A stretch of DNA of 64,000 nt from Chryseobacterium sp. OV279 (lineage in GTDB: Bacteria > Bacteroidota > Bacteroidia > Flavobacteriales > Weeksellaceae). Below are positions 25,859-34,859 of this stretch, in pieces. The notes under the pieces were generated by a model. It did not search any database and was not told the origin of the DNA. It saw only the letters and a program-made list of their open reading frames with translations. A program made the position numbers and the translations under genes. How positions within the stretch are numbered: the first letter of the stretch is position 1; each line of letters starts with the position of its first letter. The stretch spans positions 496,001-560,000 of the forward strand of contig NZ_FQUD01000001.1 in NCBI RefSeq assembly GCF_900128945.1, given 5' to 3'.

Positions 25859-25888
25859 GGAGACATTCATTTGGGATGTCTCTTTTTT
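25859..25888 (+). terminator. Terminator after the plug gene
   Basis: Stem GAGACAT / ATGTCTC with a nine-base loop, followed by six T. Confidence 0.8.
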
Positions 25889-25925
25889 ATTGTATGGATG
25901 ATTGCGGATTATTTGTTCTTTTTTA

Positions 25926-26280
25926 ACCACAGATTTCACAGATGTGCACAGATGATTATGTTTATTTGTGCAAATCATTTGTGACATTTGTGTTTAAGAA
26001 TTAATCACCCGTTCAAAATTCTTTGAATTTTTTTAAACTTATGTGTACTTCTATTTTAACCACAGAATACACAGATTTTCACAGATGTTTATGGATATTT
26101 ATTCAGGATAAAAATATTTGATTTTTTTGGAATTTATGTGAACTTCTTATGCGCAAAATATTTAGACTTCAAATAAACTAAAGTGTCAGAAACTTTTGTG
26201 CCTTTTGTGGTTAAATAATTTTTTTTAATCACAGAAGATTGTGTTTATTTGTGCAAATCATTTGTGACATTTGTGTTTAA
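25926..26280. repeat. CACAGAT-type intergenic repeat tract with an exact 39-bp duplication
   Basis: Tandem-like words CCACAGATTTCACAGATG (25927), CCACAGAATACACAGATT (about 26060) and TCACAGAAGATT recur. The segment at 25959-25997 (TGTTTATTTGTGCAAATCAT and on to GTGTTTAA) is repeated exactly at 26242-26280. The 490-base spacer holds no credible gene. Confidence 0.8.
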
Positions 26281-26282
26281 TT

Positions 26283-26312
26283 AAAAAAAAGGAACTGTAT
26301 AAACAGCTCCTT
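26283..26312 (-). terminator. Terminator after hemH
   Basis: On the minus strand the stem AAGGAGCTGT / ACAGTTCCTT, with one mismatch, is followed by a run of eight T, directly after the hemH stop. Confidence 0.75.
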
Positions 26313-26317
26313 ATATT

Positions 26318-27370
26318 TTAAACCAGATAAAAATCATTGAGTTTCTCTTCGCAGAGGATCTTTACTACGTCGATCCAGCGGTCTTCATCATTCAGACAGG
26401 GAATGTAATGGAAGTTTTCTCCGCCTCCATGCTGAAACTGTTCCTTACCTTCTACTGAAATTTCTTCCAAAGTTTCCAGACAGTCTGAAACGAAAGCAGG
26501 ACACACAACGGCCAGATTTTTCACTCCTTTTTTAGGAATCGTTTCTAATGTTTCATCCGTGTAAGGTTCTATCCATTTGTCTTTTCCCAATCTTGACTGG
26601 AAAGAAACAATGGTTTTTTCTTTTGGAAGACCCATCTTGGCAATTACGGCTTCTGTCGTTTTATAGCACTGATGTCTGTAGCAATACGCATTGTGAGTAT
26701 CCACCTGGCTGTTGATACAGTTGGCATCGTCAATTTTACAGGTCTTTGACGGATCTGTTTTGTAAAGATGTCTTTCCGGAACACCATGATAGGAGAACTG
26801 TAAAGCATCAAAATTTTCAGGTAGTTTTTCCTTAATACTTTCTGCCAGACAGTTGATATAAATGTCCCTGTTGTAGAAAGGCTGTATGTAATTGATTTTT
26901 ACTTTAGGAAATTTCTTTTTACGGACTTCCTCTGCTTTTTCAATCACTGTTTCTGTGGTGCTCATCGCATATTGCGGATACAGAGGAAACAGAACAATTT
27001 CTGAAACTCCCTGATCCACCAGTTTTTGAATTCCGGCTTCAATACTGGGCTGAGCATATCTCATCCCGATTTCCACAGGAACATCCACTATTTTTTGCAG
27101 TTTTTTCTGAATCTTTTCAGTGATGACAACTAAAGGCGAGCCTTCATCTGTCCAGACTGTTTTATAGGCTTCTGCAGATTTTGCAGGTCTTGTTTTAAGA
27201 ATAACTCCCTGAACCAGCATTGCCCGGAAAATCCAGCGGTAATCAATGACCTTTTCATCCATTAAAAATTCGTCAAGATATTCCTTTACATCATTTACCG
27301 CCGTGGATCTTGGCGATCCAAGATTTACTAATAAAATTCCTTTCTTTGAATTTAGGGATTCTTTCTGCAA
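26318..27370 (-). CDS. hemH: Ferrochelatase
   Basis: Inserts ferrous iron into protoporphyrin IX, the last step of the classical haem pathway, at the cytoplasmic face of the membrane. The 350-residue protein starts with LLVNLGSPRSTAVNDVKEYL and has SYHGVPERH near 191, whose His is the metal ligand, and FQSRLGKDKWIEPYTDETL with the conserved Glu. Two Cys-containing stretches (TCKIDDANC and YCYRHQC) lie between, as seen in other Bacteroidota enzymes. Transcribed alone; other haem genes are not in the window. Confidence 0.95.
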   Translation of the reverse strand: MQKESLNSKKGILLVNLGSPRSTAVNDVKEYLDEFLMDEKVIDYRWIFRAMLVQGVILKTRPAKSAEAYKTVWTDEGSPLVVITEKIQKKLQKIVDVPVEIGMRYAQPSIEAGIQKLVDQGVSEIVLFPLYPQYAMSTTETVIEKAEEVRKKKFPKVKINYIQPFYNRDIYINCLAESIKEKLPENFDALQFSYHGVPERHLYKTDPSKTCKIDDANCINSQVDTHNAYCYRHQCYKTTEAVIAKMGLPKEKTIVSFQSRLGKDKWIEPYTDETLETIPKKGVKNLAVVCPAFVSDCLETLEEISVEGKEQFQHGGGENFHYIPCLNDEDRWIDVVKILCEEKLNDFYLV

Positions 27371-27405
27371 AACTTTCTTTTTTTAATTATAATTTCAATT
27401 GATGG

Positions 27406-27541
27406 GGTTCAAGATTTGAGAACTAGGATGCAAGAGCCAAGAGTCAAGATTTTATACATGAAATTTTAAAGCGAAAATTTAGAAACCAGCAACTGTCAAC
27501 CAGCAACTAAACTCTGAACTCATATACGCTCCAACTCAAAA
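27406..27541. repeat. Partial mosaic intergenic repeat upstream of nifU-like gene end
   Basis: Contains the words CAAGAGCCAAGAGTCAAGAT and ACCAGCAACTGTCAACCAGC (module B, reverse) followed by CTCCAACTCAAAACC (module A). The first word matches CAAGAGCCAGGAATCAAGAT at 23633. Confidence 0.55.
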
Positions 27542-27544
27542 CCA

Positions 27545-28423
27545 TTACCCATTCACCGCTTCCACTCTTTCCACCAAATCAGGAACGAATTGTTTTAAAA
27601 TATTTTCAATTCCGTTTTTCAAAGTGGCAGTAGAGCTTGGACATCCTGAACATGCACCCTGTAGAAGCATTTTTGCGGTTTTGTTTTCCTGATCGTATTC
27701 CATCAGGGAAATTTTTCCACCATCGTTTTCTACAGCAGGAGCTACGTATTCATTCAGGATATCTGAAATTTTTTGTTCGTCGTCTGTATAATCTCTGTTG
27801 ATGATTTTTTCAACAGGATTTTCATGAGTCTGAGGTTCAAGATTGGATATTTCACCTCCGTTTTGAAGATATTCAGCGATAAGACCTCTTACAGCCATCA
27901 TCACTTGGTGCCATTCCACAGAATCATCTCTGGTTACAGCCACGAAATTATCAGAAATAAAAATTTCTTTAGCGAAATCAAATTCCTTAAAAATCGCTTG
28001 TGCTAAAGGAACTCCTTCTGCCGCCTCTCTTGATTTCACTTCCACAAAACCATCAATAAGCATTTTGCTGGAAACGAATTTCATGGCATTCGGGTTAGGA
28101 GTCATTTCAGCATAAATCTGATACATTTCCTTCTTTTTCTGAAGGTAAATTCTCGGATTGGCTAATAATTCATCTTCGATGACATTTTTCAGGCTTTCAG
28201 CAACATGTTCCCATTCAATAGTGTCCTGTTTTGCTACCGCTACAAAATTAGCAGTGATGAAAACTCTTTCCACAAAAGGATAGTTGAAAAGTTCCTGAGC
28301 TAAAGGAATTTCTGAAATATCTGAACTTCTGTCCAACTCTAAAGAGCCCGGGATCAGGTTATAATCCGCGACAAATTTCATCACTTTCGGGTTTTCGGTT
28401 GGTTCTATAAGTATCGTACGCAT
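27545..28423 (-). CDS. NifU family Fe-S scaffold protein with two Nfu N-terminal domains
   Basis: Likely iron-sulfur cluster carrier. The start MRTILIEPTENPKVMKF is used because a longer frame adds only eight unconserved residues. Two tandem copies of the Nfu_N (scaffold N-terminal) domain are clear: ENPKVMKFVADYNLIPGSLE near 9-28 and PNPNAMKFVSSKMLIDG near 110-126, each followed by a PLAQ.(L/I)F...F (K/E)..FI(S/T)..FVAV pattern. The C-terminal NifU domain has GACSGCPSSTATLKNGIE with the cluster-binding CxxC. About 292 residues. A doubled Nfu_N is usual in Flavobacteria. Confidence 0.93.
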   Translation of the reverse strand: MRTILIEPTENPKVMKFVADYNLIPGSLELDRSSDISEIPLAQELFNYPFVERVFITANFVAVAKQDTIEWEHVAESLKNVIEDELLANPRIYLQKKKEMYQIYAEMTPNPNAMKFVSSKMLIDGFVEVKSREAAEGVPLAQAIFKEFDFAKEIFISDNFVAVTRDDSVEWHQVMMAVRGLIAEYLQNGGEISNLEPQTHENPVEKIINRDYTDDEQKISDILNEYVAPAVENDGGKISLMEYDQENKTAKMLLQGACSGCPSSTATLKNGIENILKQFVPDLVERVEAVNG

Positions 28424-28457
28424 TTTTTCGTTAAATTTGAGATACAAAAATACGCAA

Positions 28458-28545
28458 TTAGAAATTAGAAGTTGGAGATTAGAAATTAGATTTTTGCTAT
28501 CACACTCATTTGAAATTAGAAGTTAGAGTTGAGAAGTTAGAAATT
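28458..28545. repeat. Low-complexity AGAAATTAGAAGTTAGAG repeat
   Basis: Direct repeats of AGAAATTAGAAGTTGGAG-type words in the divergent spacer between the NifU-like gene and the carbonic anhydrase. Same word family as at 6006-6036. Confidence 0.5.
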
Positions 28546-28667
28546 AGTATAAGTAGACGTGTGATTTTCAAATCAATTCATTTTCCGACAAAAAATTAAA
28601 AGTTATTTCATGTAATCAGAATTTACATTTTCAAATTAACTTATTTTCAAATTTTCAAATCAAAATT

Positions 28668-29195
28668 ATGGCAATTGTAAAAGAACTTTTAGGAAAAAAA
28701 CCTCAGATAGGAGAGGGCACATTTTTGGCAGAAACGGCAACCATTATCGGTGACGTTACCATGGGAGAGAACTGCAGTATCTGGTATAATGCAGTGATAA
28801 GAGGCGATGTACATTACATCAAGATGGGCAATAAAGTAAATGTTCAGGACAATGCCATGCTGCACTGTACCTATCTGAAATATCCTTTGAATATCGGAAA
28901 TAATGTTTCCATCGGACACAATGCCATCGTTCACGGATGTACCATCCATGACAATGTACTCATCGGTATGGGAGCCATCGTAATGGATGACTGCCTGGTA
29001 GAGGAAAATTCTATCGTAGGAGCCGGTTCTGTAGTGACTCAAGGAACACATATCAAGTCAGGAGAAGTATGGGGCGGAGTTCCAGCCAAAAAAATCAAAG
29101 ATATTTCTGCCCAGTTACTGGAAGGAGAAGTTAACAGAATTGCAGATAATTATGTGAAATATTCTTCTTGGTATAAGGAGAATCTGGAGAACTAG
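28668..29195 (+). CDS. Gamma carbonic anhydrase-like hexapeptide-repeat protein
   Basis: A 175-residue left-handed beta-helix protein. Hexapeptide turns run through residues 15-130 (IGDVTMGENCSIWYNAVIRG, IGNNVSIGHNAIVHG, IGMGAIVMD). The His residues in MLHC, IGHNAIVHG match the metal ligands of the gamma carbonic anhydrase family (YrdA/PaaY/CaiE-like). True carbonic anhydrase activity in this subgroup is variable, so the enzyme label is a family call. Monocistronic. Confidence 0.9.
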   Translation: MAIVKELLGKKPQIGEGTFLAETATIIGDVTMGENCSIWYNAVIRGDVHYIKMGNKVNVQDNAMLHCTYLKYPLNIGNNVSIGHNAIVHGCTIHDNVLIGMGAIVMDDCLVEENSIVGAGSVVTQGTHIKSGEVWGGVPAKKIKDISAQLLEGEVNRIADNYVKYSSWYKENLEN

Positions 29196-29208
29196 TTTTG
29201 AGTTGGAG

Positions 29209-29460
29209 AATTCTAGAGTCGGAGAGTATTAGGGTTGGAGAGTTTGAGAGTAAATGAGTTTAGTTGCTGGTTGACAGTTCCTCGTTTCTAAGATCGTTGT
29301 GAAAAATTTCATATCTCTGATCTCATGTCTGAAATCTTACATCTGACGTCTCAGATTCACCATTCACTTGCGAAGCAAAATTCACTATTGACAGTATCTA
29401 TAGTATTAAACCATCGGCGTTAATAGTCTGATATCTGATGTCTGTTATCTGAAATCTACC
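29209..29460. repeat. Mosaic intergenic repeat, copy 2 (forward orientation)
   Basis: Order of modules: A (GAGTTGGAGAATTCTAGAGT and on), B (TTAGTTGCTGGTTGACAG), D (CTCATGTCTGAAATCTTACA), E (TTCACCATTCACTTGCGAAG at 29350), then D-like words again (CTGATGTCTGTTATCTGAAA). No gene is seen in this stretch. Confidence 0.7.
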
Positions 29461-29475
29461 CAACCACAAATAAAT

Positions 29476-29507
29476 AAAAGCTCCATCTTACCGATAGAGC
29501 TTTTTTT
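29476..29507. terminator. Terminator of the 29588-30037 lipoprotein gene or carbonic anhydrase
   Basis: Stem AAAAGCTCCATC / GATAGAGCTTTT with one mismatch; T run on the plus strand and A run on the other side, so it may act in both directions at this convergent junction. Confidence 0.7.
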
Positions 29508-29587
29508 AAATCCTTAGTATAAACTCCTGAGTGAGTTTTGTTGATAATTCAACGGATATATAACCTTTGCTTTGATTTTTTTCTTTT

Positions 29588-30037
29588 TTATTGCTCCGGT
29601 GTTATAAGCAGGGCTTTTCCGGCGATACACTTGATAGATGTTGGTGGCGTGACCATCATACAGTCAGACGTGATATTATATTTTTCATTGAAGGCTTTTA
29701 CTTTCTGGGTATATTCTTCAATTCTTGGAAGGATGATCGTTTCTATTTTTTTAGGATAAGCGATGTATTGCTGAGGTCCTCCGCAGGCTTTGGCTCCCAT
29801 CGGGGAAAAGGTCCAGTCTGATGTATTGTCACATTTTTCTTTGGCGGTTTCAGATTGAATGGATGCTTTTAGCTTATCCAGCTGAGCCTGTTCATATTTT
29901 TGACTGTCTTCATCGGCTGGTCTTTCTGAGATATCCTTAGGAAGATTGGTGTCGGCATTTTTTGTTGTATTACATGAAACCAGAGTAAGTGTAGTACATA
30001 ATGCCAGTAATGGAATATTGATGAAAAATTTTTTCAT
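29588..30037 (-). CDS. Hypothetical lipoprotein
   Basis: A 149-residue protein with a clear lipoprotein signal (MKKFFINIPLLALCTTLTLV then SC; lipobox Cys22). The mature part is Lys/Glu-rich at first, then has WTFSPMGAKACGGPQQYIAY and four Cys (about residues 69, 85, 126, 136) that could form disulfides. I do not recognise a family beyond a resemblance to small Chryseobacterium surface lipoproteins. Divergent from the helicase gene, and likely monocistronic. Confidence 0.8.
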   Translation of the reverse strand: MKKFFINIPLLALCTTLTLVSCNTTKNADTNLPKDISERPADEDSQKYEQAQLDKLKASIQSETAKEKCDNTSDWTFSPMGAKACGGPQQYIAYPKKIETIILPRIEEYTQKVKAFNEKYNITSDCMMVTPPTSIKCIAGKALLITPEQ

Positions 30038-30120
30038 TATAAATTTCTTTTCAGTTAAAGAATTTTCAAAAGTTGTGCCAAGGTAACAAATTCAAATTCA
30101 TTTTGCGTAATTTTGGAGCG

Positions 30121-32253
30121 ATGAACAATCATTTTTTTGACTTAATAGAGCATACGAACAGAAGTGTCTTTCTTACGGGAAAAGCCGGAACCGGAAAAAC
30201 AACTTTCCTCAATGATTTTGTAAAGAAGACGAGGAAAAAATATATTGTGGTAGCGCCTACGGGAATTGCTGCGATTAATGCAGGAGGTGTAACCATCCAT
30301 TCCATGTTTGGACTGCCTTTAAGAACATTTTTACCGACTACGGACCGTATCGACGGAAGCTTGGCGAATAATATTGCCGACCTGATGCCTCATTTCAAAT
30401 ACAGAAAAGATAAACTTAAGCTTTTGAGAGAAGTCGAAGTGCTTATCATTGATGAGGTTTCCATGCTGAGAGCTGACGTTCTGGATATGATGGATTTTTC
30501 GTTGAGATTTATCAGAAGAAATAACCAACGCTTCGGTGGAGTTCAGATGTTGTTCATTGGTGACCTTTACCAGCTTCCACCGGTGGTAAGAGATGAACAT
30601 ATTTTAAAGATATGCTACCAGTCACCCTTCTTTTTCGACAGCCATGCCGTGAAAGATATTCCTTTGCTGACTATTGAACTGACGAAGGTGTACAGACAGT
30701 CGGATGAAAAATTCCTGGATATTCTGAACGCCATCCGTGACGGAGATGTAGCTAATATCAATTTTAATGTTCTTAATGAAAGATATGATCCTGATTTTAA
30801 GGCAGGAACCGATTCCTACGTTTATCTGTGCTCGCACAATAAAATGGCGGATGAAATTAACCAGCAAAAACTGGAAGAAATTGATCTGACCGTGAAAACC
30901 TATGAAGCCAAACTTTTTGGAGATTTCAAGGAAAATCAGTTTCCGAACGAGCAGTTTTTGGAATTAAAAGTTGGAGCGCAAGTGATGTTCATCCGAAACG
31001 ATATCTCGGGAGAGAAGAAATATTTCAACGGAAAGTTGGGCGAAATTATGTCACTGGATGATAATGAAATCAAAGTGGTTCTCGATGGAAGCGAAAGAGA
31101 AATCGTAGTAAAAAGAGAAGTCTGGGAACAGAAAAAATACTTCCTCGACACTGAAAAAAATATCAAAGAAGAAGTTCTGGGAAGCTTCGAACAGTTCCCG
31201 ATCAAGCTGGCGTGGGCGGTTACCATTCACAAGAGCCAGGGACTGACGTTTGATAATGTCATCATTGATGCCGGAAAAAGTTTTACAGCCGGTCAGGTGT
31301 ATGTTGCCCTGTCGAGATGCCGTACTTTGGAAGGAATTGTTTTAAAATCCAAAATCACTCCTGAAGTTATTTTTAAGGACAACAGAATTCTGCAGTTTCA
31401 GGGAAATACTTTTGCCAATGATAATGTGGAAGCGATCCTGAACCGTGAGAAATATGACTACAGCATCAAAAAAGTACTCCGTGCCGTCAACTGCCTGTGG
31501 TTCCTGAATGAAGTAGAAGAATGGAATAAACTGTCCATCACCACGAAAAGTATTGATCATGTAAAAACCAACCAGCTGTATCTTCAGCTGAAACATGAAA
31601 TTGTCAACCTCGGAAAAATCTTCGAAAAGCTGGAAAGAGTTATTTCCCAGAAGGTTAATAATTTTATCGAAAATAAAGAAGAATGGTCTGAAATTGAAGG
31701 TAAAACGAAAGGAGCCGTTAATTTTTTCTTTACAGAAATCAGGGATAAAGTATTCAATCCGCTGAAAGAATTTTATGCGGAAATTAAAGGAACAAAAGGG
31801 TTAAAACAGTACAACGAGGAATTCAGGGACTGGCTGGAAGATACAGAAGAATATCTGAACAGCCTGAAAGAAGTTCATCTGTTGGAAACTAAGCTTTTAG
31901 ATGAAAAAAATGATAAAGAAATCAATTTAAAAATAGCAAAAGTTCCTTCACAGGTTCTTACCTTCCAGTTATTTGAGCAAGGGAAAACCATTGGTGAAAT
32001 TGCTATGGAAAGAGGCTTGGTAAAAGAAACGGTAATCGGACATTTAGCAAAATTTGCAGAACAGGGATTACTGGATATTTCAAGAGTCATTACTTCAGAT
32101 AAAATCAAAGCATTTGAAAATGAATTCTACAAAAATCCTCATGAAACCCTTACGGAATGGAAGAATGCGCTACCTAATGATTTTGAATTCAATGAGATCA
32201 GAATTTTAATCAATCATTATACTTTTAAAAAGGAAAAGAATGATTCAATGTAA
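30121..32253 (+). CDS. PIF1-like AAA family DNA helicase with C-terminal HTH_40 domain
   Basis: A superfamily 1B helicase of about 710 residues. The start MNNHFFDLIEHTNRSVFLTG is taken rather than an upstream TTG because it is an ATG directly before the domain. Motifs: Walker A GKAGTGKTT near 20-28, Walker B VLIIDEVSML near 107-116, IGDLYQLPPV, and the C-terminal motifs VTIHKSQGLTFDNVIID and YVALSRCRTLEG. The last 100 residues hold the helicase helix-turn-helix domain (LFEQGKTIGEIAMERGLVKE). Its 3' end is duplicated in decayed form about 1.2 kb downstream. Probable role in unwinding G4 or stalled replication structures, from family knowledge. Confidence 0.93.
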   Translation: MNNHFFDLIEHTNRSVFLTGKAGTGKTTFLNDFVKKTRKKYIVVAPTGIAAINAGGVTIHSMFGLPLRTFLPTTDRIDGSLANNIADLMPHFKYRKDKLKLLREVEVLIIDEVSMLRADVLDMMDFSLRFIRRNNQRFGGVQMLFIGDLYQLPPVVRDEHILKICYQSPFFFDSHAVKDIPLLTIELTKVYRQSDEKFLDILNAIRDGDVANINFNVLNERYDPDFKAGTDSYVYLCSHNKMADEINQQKLEEIDLTVKTYEAKLFGDFKENQFPNEQFLELKVGAQVMFIRNDISGEKKYFNGKLGEIMSLDDNEIKVVLDGSEREIVVKREVWEQKKYFLDTEKNIKEEVLGSFEQFPIKLAWAVTIHKSQGLTFDNVIIDAGKSFTAGQVYVALSRCRTLEGIVLKSKITPEVIFKDNRILQFQGNTFANDNVEAILNREKYDYSIKKVLRAVNCLWFLNEVEEWNKLSITTKSIDHVKTNQLYLQLKHEIVNLGKIFEKLERVISQKVNNFIENKEEWSEIEGKTKGAVNFFFTEIRDKVFNPLKEFYAEIKGTKGLKQYNEEFRDWLEDTEEYLNSLKEVHLLETKLLDEKNDKEINLKIAKVPSQVLTFQLFEQGKTIGEIAMERGLVKETVIGHLAKFAEQGLLDISRVITSDKIKAFENEFYKNPHETLTEWKNALPNDFEFNEIRILINHYTFKKEKNDSM

Positions 32254-32258
32254 TAAAT

Positions 32259-32290
32259 AAGACTGTCTCAAAGCAAGACAGTCTTTTTTT
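32259..32290. terminator. Terminator between helicase and astacin genes
   Basis: Stem AAGACTGTCT / AGACAGTCTT with loop CAAAGCA, followed by a T run on the plus strand. It ends the helicase gene and lies 28 bases beyond the stop of the convergent astacin gene. Confidence 0.85.
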
Positions 32291-32317
32291 ATTTGTTTAA
32301 GAGATCATGATGGACTT

Positions 32318-33166
32318 CTAAGGATACATCGTATTGATCGTATTGATATCTCCTGTGGTAAAGCCCGTTCTGTTGTAGGTGAAGTTAGTATTGTTCGCTC
32401 TCTTAATAGTAGGCTGTCCGTTTTTAGAATAGGAATTTGGCCAATACATCATCACTGAATTAATATTGAAAGGACCTATATCCGTTCCTGAATTATACAT
32501 ATTGAAATTATACGCCTGTCCATCCTGAATGTTGTTCCACTGGATGCTTAGATATTGATCTCTGTCTTTACGGGCGTGTTCATGATAAAGTCCAACTGTA
32601 TGTCCCATTTCGTGAATGACCGATCCTACAGAAATATACTGGTCCAAAGAAATGGTCTGTTTTCCACCTTGGTATCCTATATGTGCCCAACCATCTGATC
32701 CGGATGAACTTCCGAAAATAAATTCCACATAGTTCGTCTGATTCGTACGGGGAATCCATTGGGTATTGGTTTTAGTATTGTACTCATTAATAGCGGAAGT
32801 GATTTTATTGGCATTGATAGAGCCCATATTACCGGCGACAGTATAATAAATCTTAGCTCCCGGCCATCTCGAAAAACTGGCGCCTCCTTTATTCGCAGAA
32901 TGATCTTCTGTCAGCTGTTTGTCTGTAAGAACAATATCTCCCTGGAAAAAATTCAAACCGTCCTTTTCTTCATAAGTAATAGTCTGGCCTCCCAGTTTTC
33001 CCTCTTTGATATTCTTAGTCTGAAGACCATCCGCCTGGGCTTCTGCCATTATATCTTCATTGTTTTTACTACACGAAGCAAAGGCTACCATAATAACAAA
33101 ACCTGTAACTACAGACTTTTTAACCTGTAGTTTCCGATACAATACATCTTTAATTTTTTTGTTCAT
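32318..33166 (-). CDS. Astacin-like (M12A) zinc metalloprotease, lipoprotein
   Basis: A 282-residue secreted peptidase. The start MNKKIKDVLYRKLQVKK is preferred to one nine codons upstream because the signal follows it: the hydrophobic segment SVVTGFVIMVAFASC ends in a lipobox. A propeptide is followed by the astacin domain (residues about 90-282). The zinc site is HEMGHTVGLYHEH near 183-195 and the Met-turn is SVMMYWP. Similar to flavastacin of Elizabethkingia/Chryseobacterium. It probably degrades proteins at the cell surface. It sits between the helicase gene and that gene's decayed copy. Confidence 0.92.
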   Translation of the reverse strand: MNKKIKDVLYRKLQVKKSVVTGFVIMVAFASCSKNNEDIMAEAQADGLQTKNIKEGKLGGQTITYEEKDGLNFFQGDIVLTDKQLTEDHSANKGGASFSRWPGAKIYYTVAGNMGSINANKITSAINEYNTKTNTQWIPRTNQTNYVEFIFGSSSGSDGWAHIGYQGGKQTISLDQYISVGSVIHEMGHTVGLYHEHARKDRDQYLSIQWNNIQDGQAYNFNMYNSGTDIGPFNINSVMMYWPNSYSKNGQPTIKRANNTNFTYNRTGFTTGDINTINTMYP

Positions 33167-33371
33167 AATACTATTTTTAAATGTGGTGTTCAATTTGGTG
33201 ATGGTAATACGAATATATTATTTTATTTCTATTATTTGTGAGTTATTGATGTTAAAATGATTTTATCTGATGATTATTCATCTTTCGCTTACAGAAATTA
33301 TAGAGCAACTTGAAGTTTTTCAAGCCTGAAATTTATGATGGTGAAAGGTTTTGAGATGCTTGAGCTTTGCC

Positions 33372-33520
33372 TTATCACTGTAAAGCAATTGGAAGAATTT
33401 TATAAAAATTCTTATGAACCATTAATAGAATGAAAGGATTTATTTCCAGATGATTTAGAATTCAGTGAGATCAGGATTTTGATTAATCATTATACTTTAA
33501 AAGGGAAAAAGGAAGATAAT
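33372..33520 (+). pseudogene. Decayed fragment of the helicase 3' end
   Basis: Read in one frame from about 33391, EEFYKNSYEPLIE, stop, KDLFPDDLEFSEIRILINHY and TLKGKK align to the last 40 residues of the intact helicase (NEFYKNPHETLTEWKNALPN and DFEFNEIRILINHYTFKKEK). The Trp codon TGG has become TGA. Similarity fades upstream of about 33372. It is not preceded by a start and is not expressed as a helicase. It marks a partial duplication with the astacin gene in between. Confidence 0.85.
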
Positions 33521-33531
33521 TTTGGAAATAT

Positions 33532-34065
33532 TTAAACTGAATTAAATTTTTCAACGATAATAAACTGATTATTAATGATGATCAGTTGGTGTGGAGTAAT
33601 GATTTTTTCTCCGAAGTATTTGATTTTTACATGATGTTTACTGCGCATTTTTTCAATATTTTCAACAATGGAAAAAGGTGCTTTCAGAATTTTGCCGGAA
33701 CCTTTTTGGATATTTTGGAGAAATATCAGATAATCAATTCCTGTATTAATTTCGATATAGTCGTTCCAGTTTCTCCAGTCTTTTGTGATTTCATCAATTG
33801 AGTTTTTTAAATCTTGAACAAAAGCTTCAGCATTTTCAGGTTTTGAGTTAATGAAAACTTCAAGATTATTTTCGTTATGGTTAATTAACAAAGGGTGTTG
33901 TTCGTAAAAAAATAATTTTCCTGACTCTTTTTGTTTTAAAAAAGCTTCCTTTTTATTTTTAAAGTCAAAACGGAATAAATTATTTTCAACTTTTAGAATA
34001 AGGTATGTCGATTGAAATTTTTCAATTTCCACGAATTTATTATGAAACTTTTCAATATTGACCAT
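33532..34065 (-). CDS. Hypothetical protein
   Basis: A protein of about 177 residues with start MVNIEKFHNKFVEIEKF; a longer frame begins at a poor codon 14 residues earlier and overlaps the upstream gene. It is rich in Lys, Glu, Asn, Ile and Phe, has no signal peptide, membrane segment or recognisable motif. It lies 44 bases after the endonuclease/exonuclease/phosphatase gene and may be cotranscribed. Codon use is strongly A/T-biased like its neighbours and unlike the housekeeping genes around. Function unknown. Confidence 0.65.
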   Translation of the reverse strand: MVNIEKFHNKFVEIEKFQSTYLILKVENNLFRFDFKNKKEAFLKQKESGKLFFYEQHPLLINHNENNLEVFINSKPENAEAFVQDLKNSIDEITKDWRNWNDYIEINTGIDYLIFLQNIQKGSGKILKAPFSIVENIEKMRSKHHVKIKYFGEKIITPHQLIIINNQFIIVEKFNSV

Positions 34066-34109
34066 ATTTTTAATGGAGTTAAATGTTAAAATGGTTAACC
34101 TACACAAGG

Positions 34110-34808
34110 TTAAATATCTGAAACCAAAGAAATATATACTCCTTTGTGATCACTTAGAATGTTCTTATCAACGAAAGTTTTAGCTTCCAAAATATTTTTT
34201 TTCAACGTTTTAGGAATGATGATATGGTCAATATTTTGAGTGATTTCTCCGGTTACATTTATTAAATCTAAATCCTCAATCAATTTTTTTAATGCTTCAG
34301 TTGTCGATGAGTTAATTGAAAGTCGCATTTCCTCCTGTCTGAAAGAAGTATTTAAATCCCCAACGATGATAATGTTTTTATTAATCGAATGAATAGCAGT
34401 ACAGTCCTGAACTGTATTTTTTAATTCATTTTCGACAAAAGGTTTTCTGTTGAACCAGGTTCCGATAATTGTGCAGTAGAATACGATATTTCCATATTCA
34501 GTTTCGAATTCCAGAGCCAGATTGGTTTTATCATCAGTTACCGGATATTTTTTTGAATAGGGCAATTTTGAATACAATATTGTTCTGAATGCCTGTTTGC
34601 CCTTTAAGTATTCCGTATAATTCAGATTTTCATAGATTATATTTTCAGGAATTGGAGAACATGAATAGGTGTATTTGAAATTGTCAAGATGAAGCTGTAC
34701 AGCTTCGGTTAAAATGAGAAAGTCGAAATTCAGGGTATTGATAAATGTTTCAATTTCCAATGAATCTTTTTTTCTTGCCCAATCAATATTAAAAACTGCA
34801 ATTTTCAT
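34110..34808 (-). CDS. Endonuclease/exonuclease/phosphatase family protein
   Basis: A 232-residue protein of the EEP superfamily, which covers AP endonucleases, DNase I and phosphodiesterases. Visible motifs are MKIAVFNIDWARK (the N-terminal metal-site strand, with Asn), LILTEAVQ (catalytic Glu), NIIIVGDLNTSF (GDxN), NIDHIIIP and the closing LSDHKGVYI with the SDH triad. No signal peptide. The ATG is used rather than a TTG two codons earlier. It is in a cluster of AT-rich genes without known functions, so the substrate is open. Confidence 0.82.
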   Translation of the reverse strand: MKIAVFNIDWARKKDSLEIETFINTLNFDFLILTEAVQLHLDNFKYTYSCSPIPENIIYENLNYTEYLKGKQAFRTILYSKLPYSKKYPVTDDKTNLALEFETEYGNIVFYCTIIGTWFNRKPFVENELKNTVQDCTAIHSINKNIIIVGDLNTSFRQEEMRLSINSSTTEALKKLIEDLDLINVTGEITQNIDHIIIPKTLKKNILEAKTFVDKNILSDHKGVYISLVSDI

Positions 34809-34859
34809 GATCAATCAAAAATATAAAATCTCAACATAAAGCATCTGAAAGATTTTATT

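Noticed and set aside
25926..26280. CACAGAT tract considered as a CRISPR array
   Set aside because: Repeat words vary in length and spacing and the 39-bp repeat occurs only twice.
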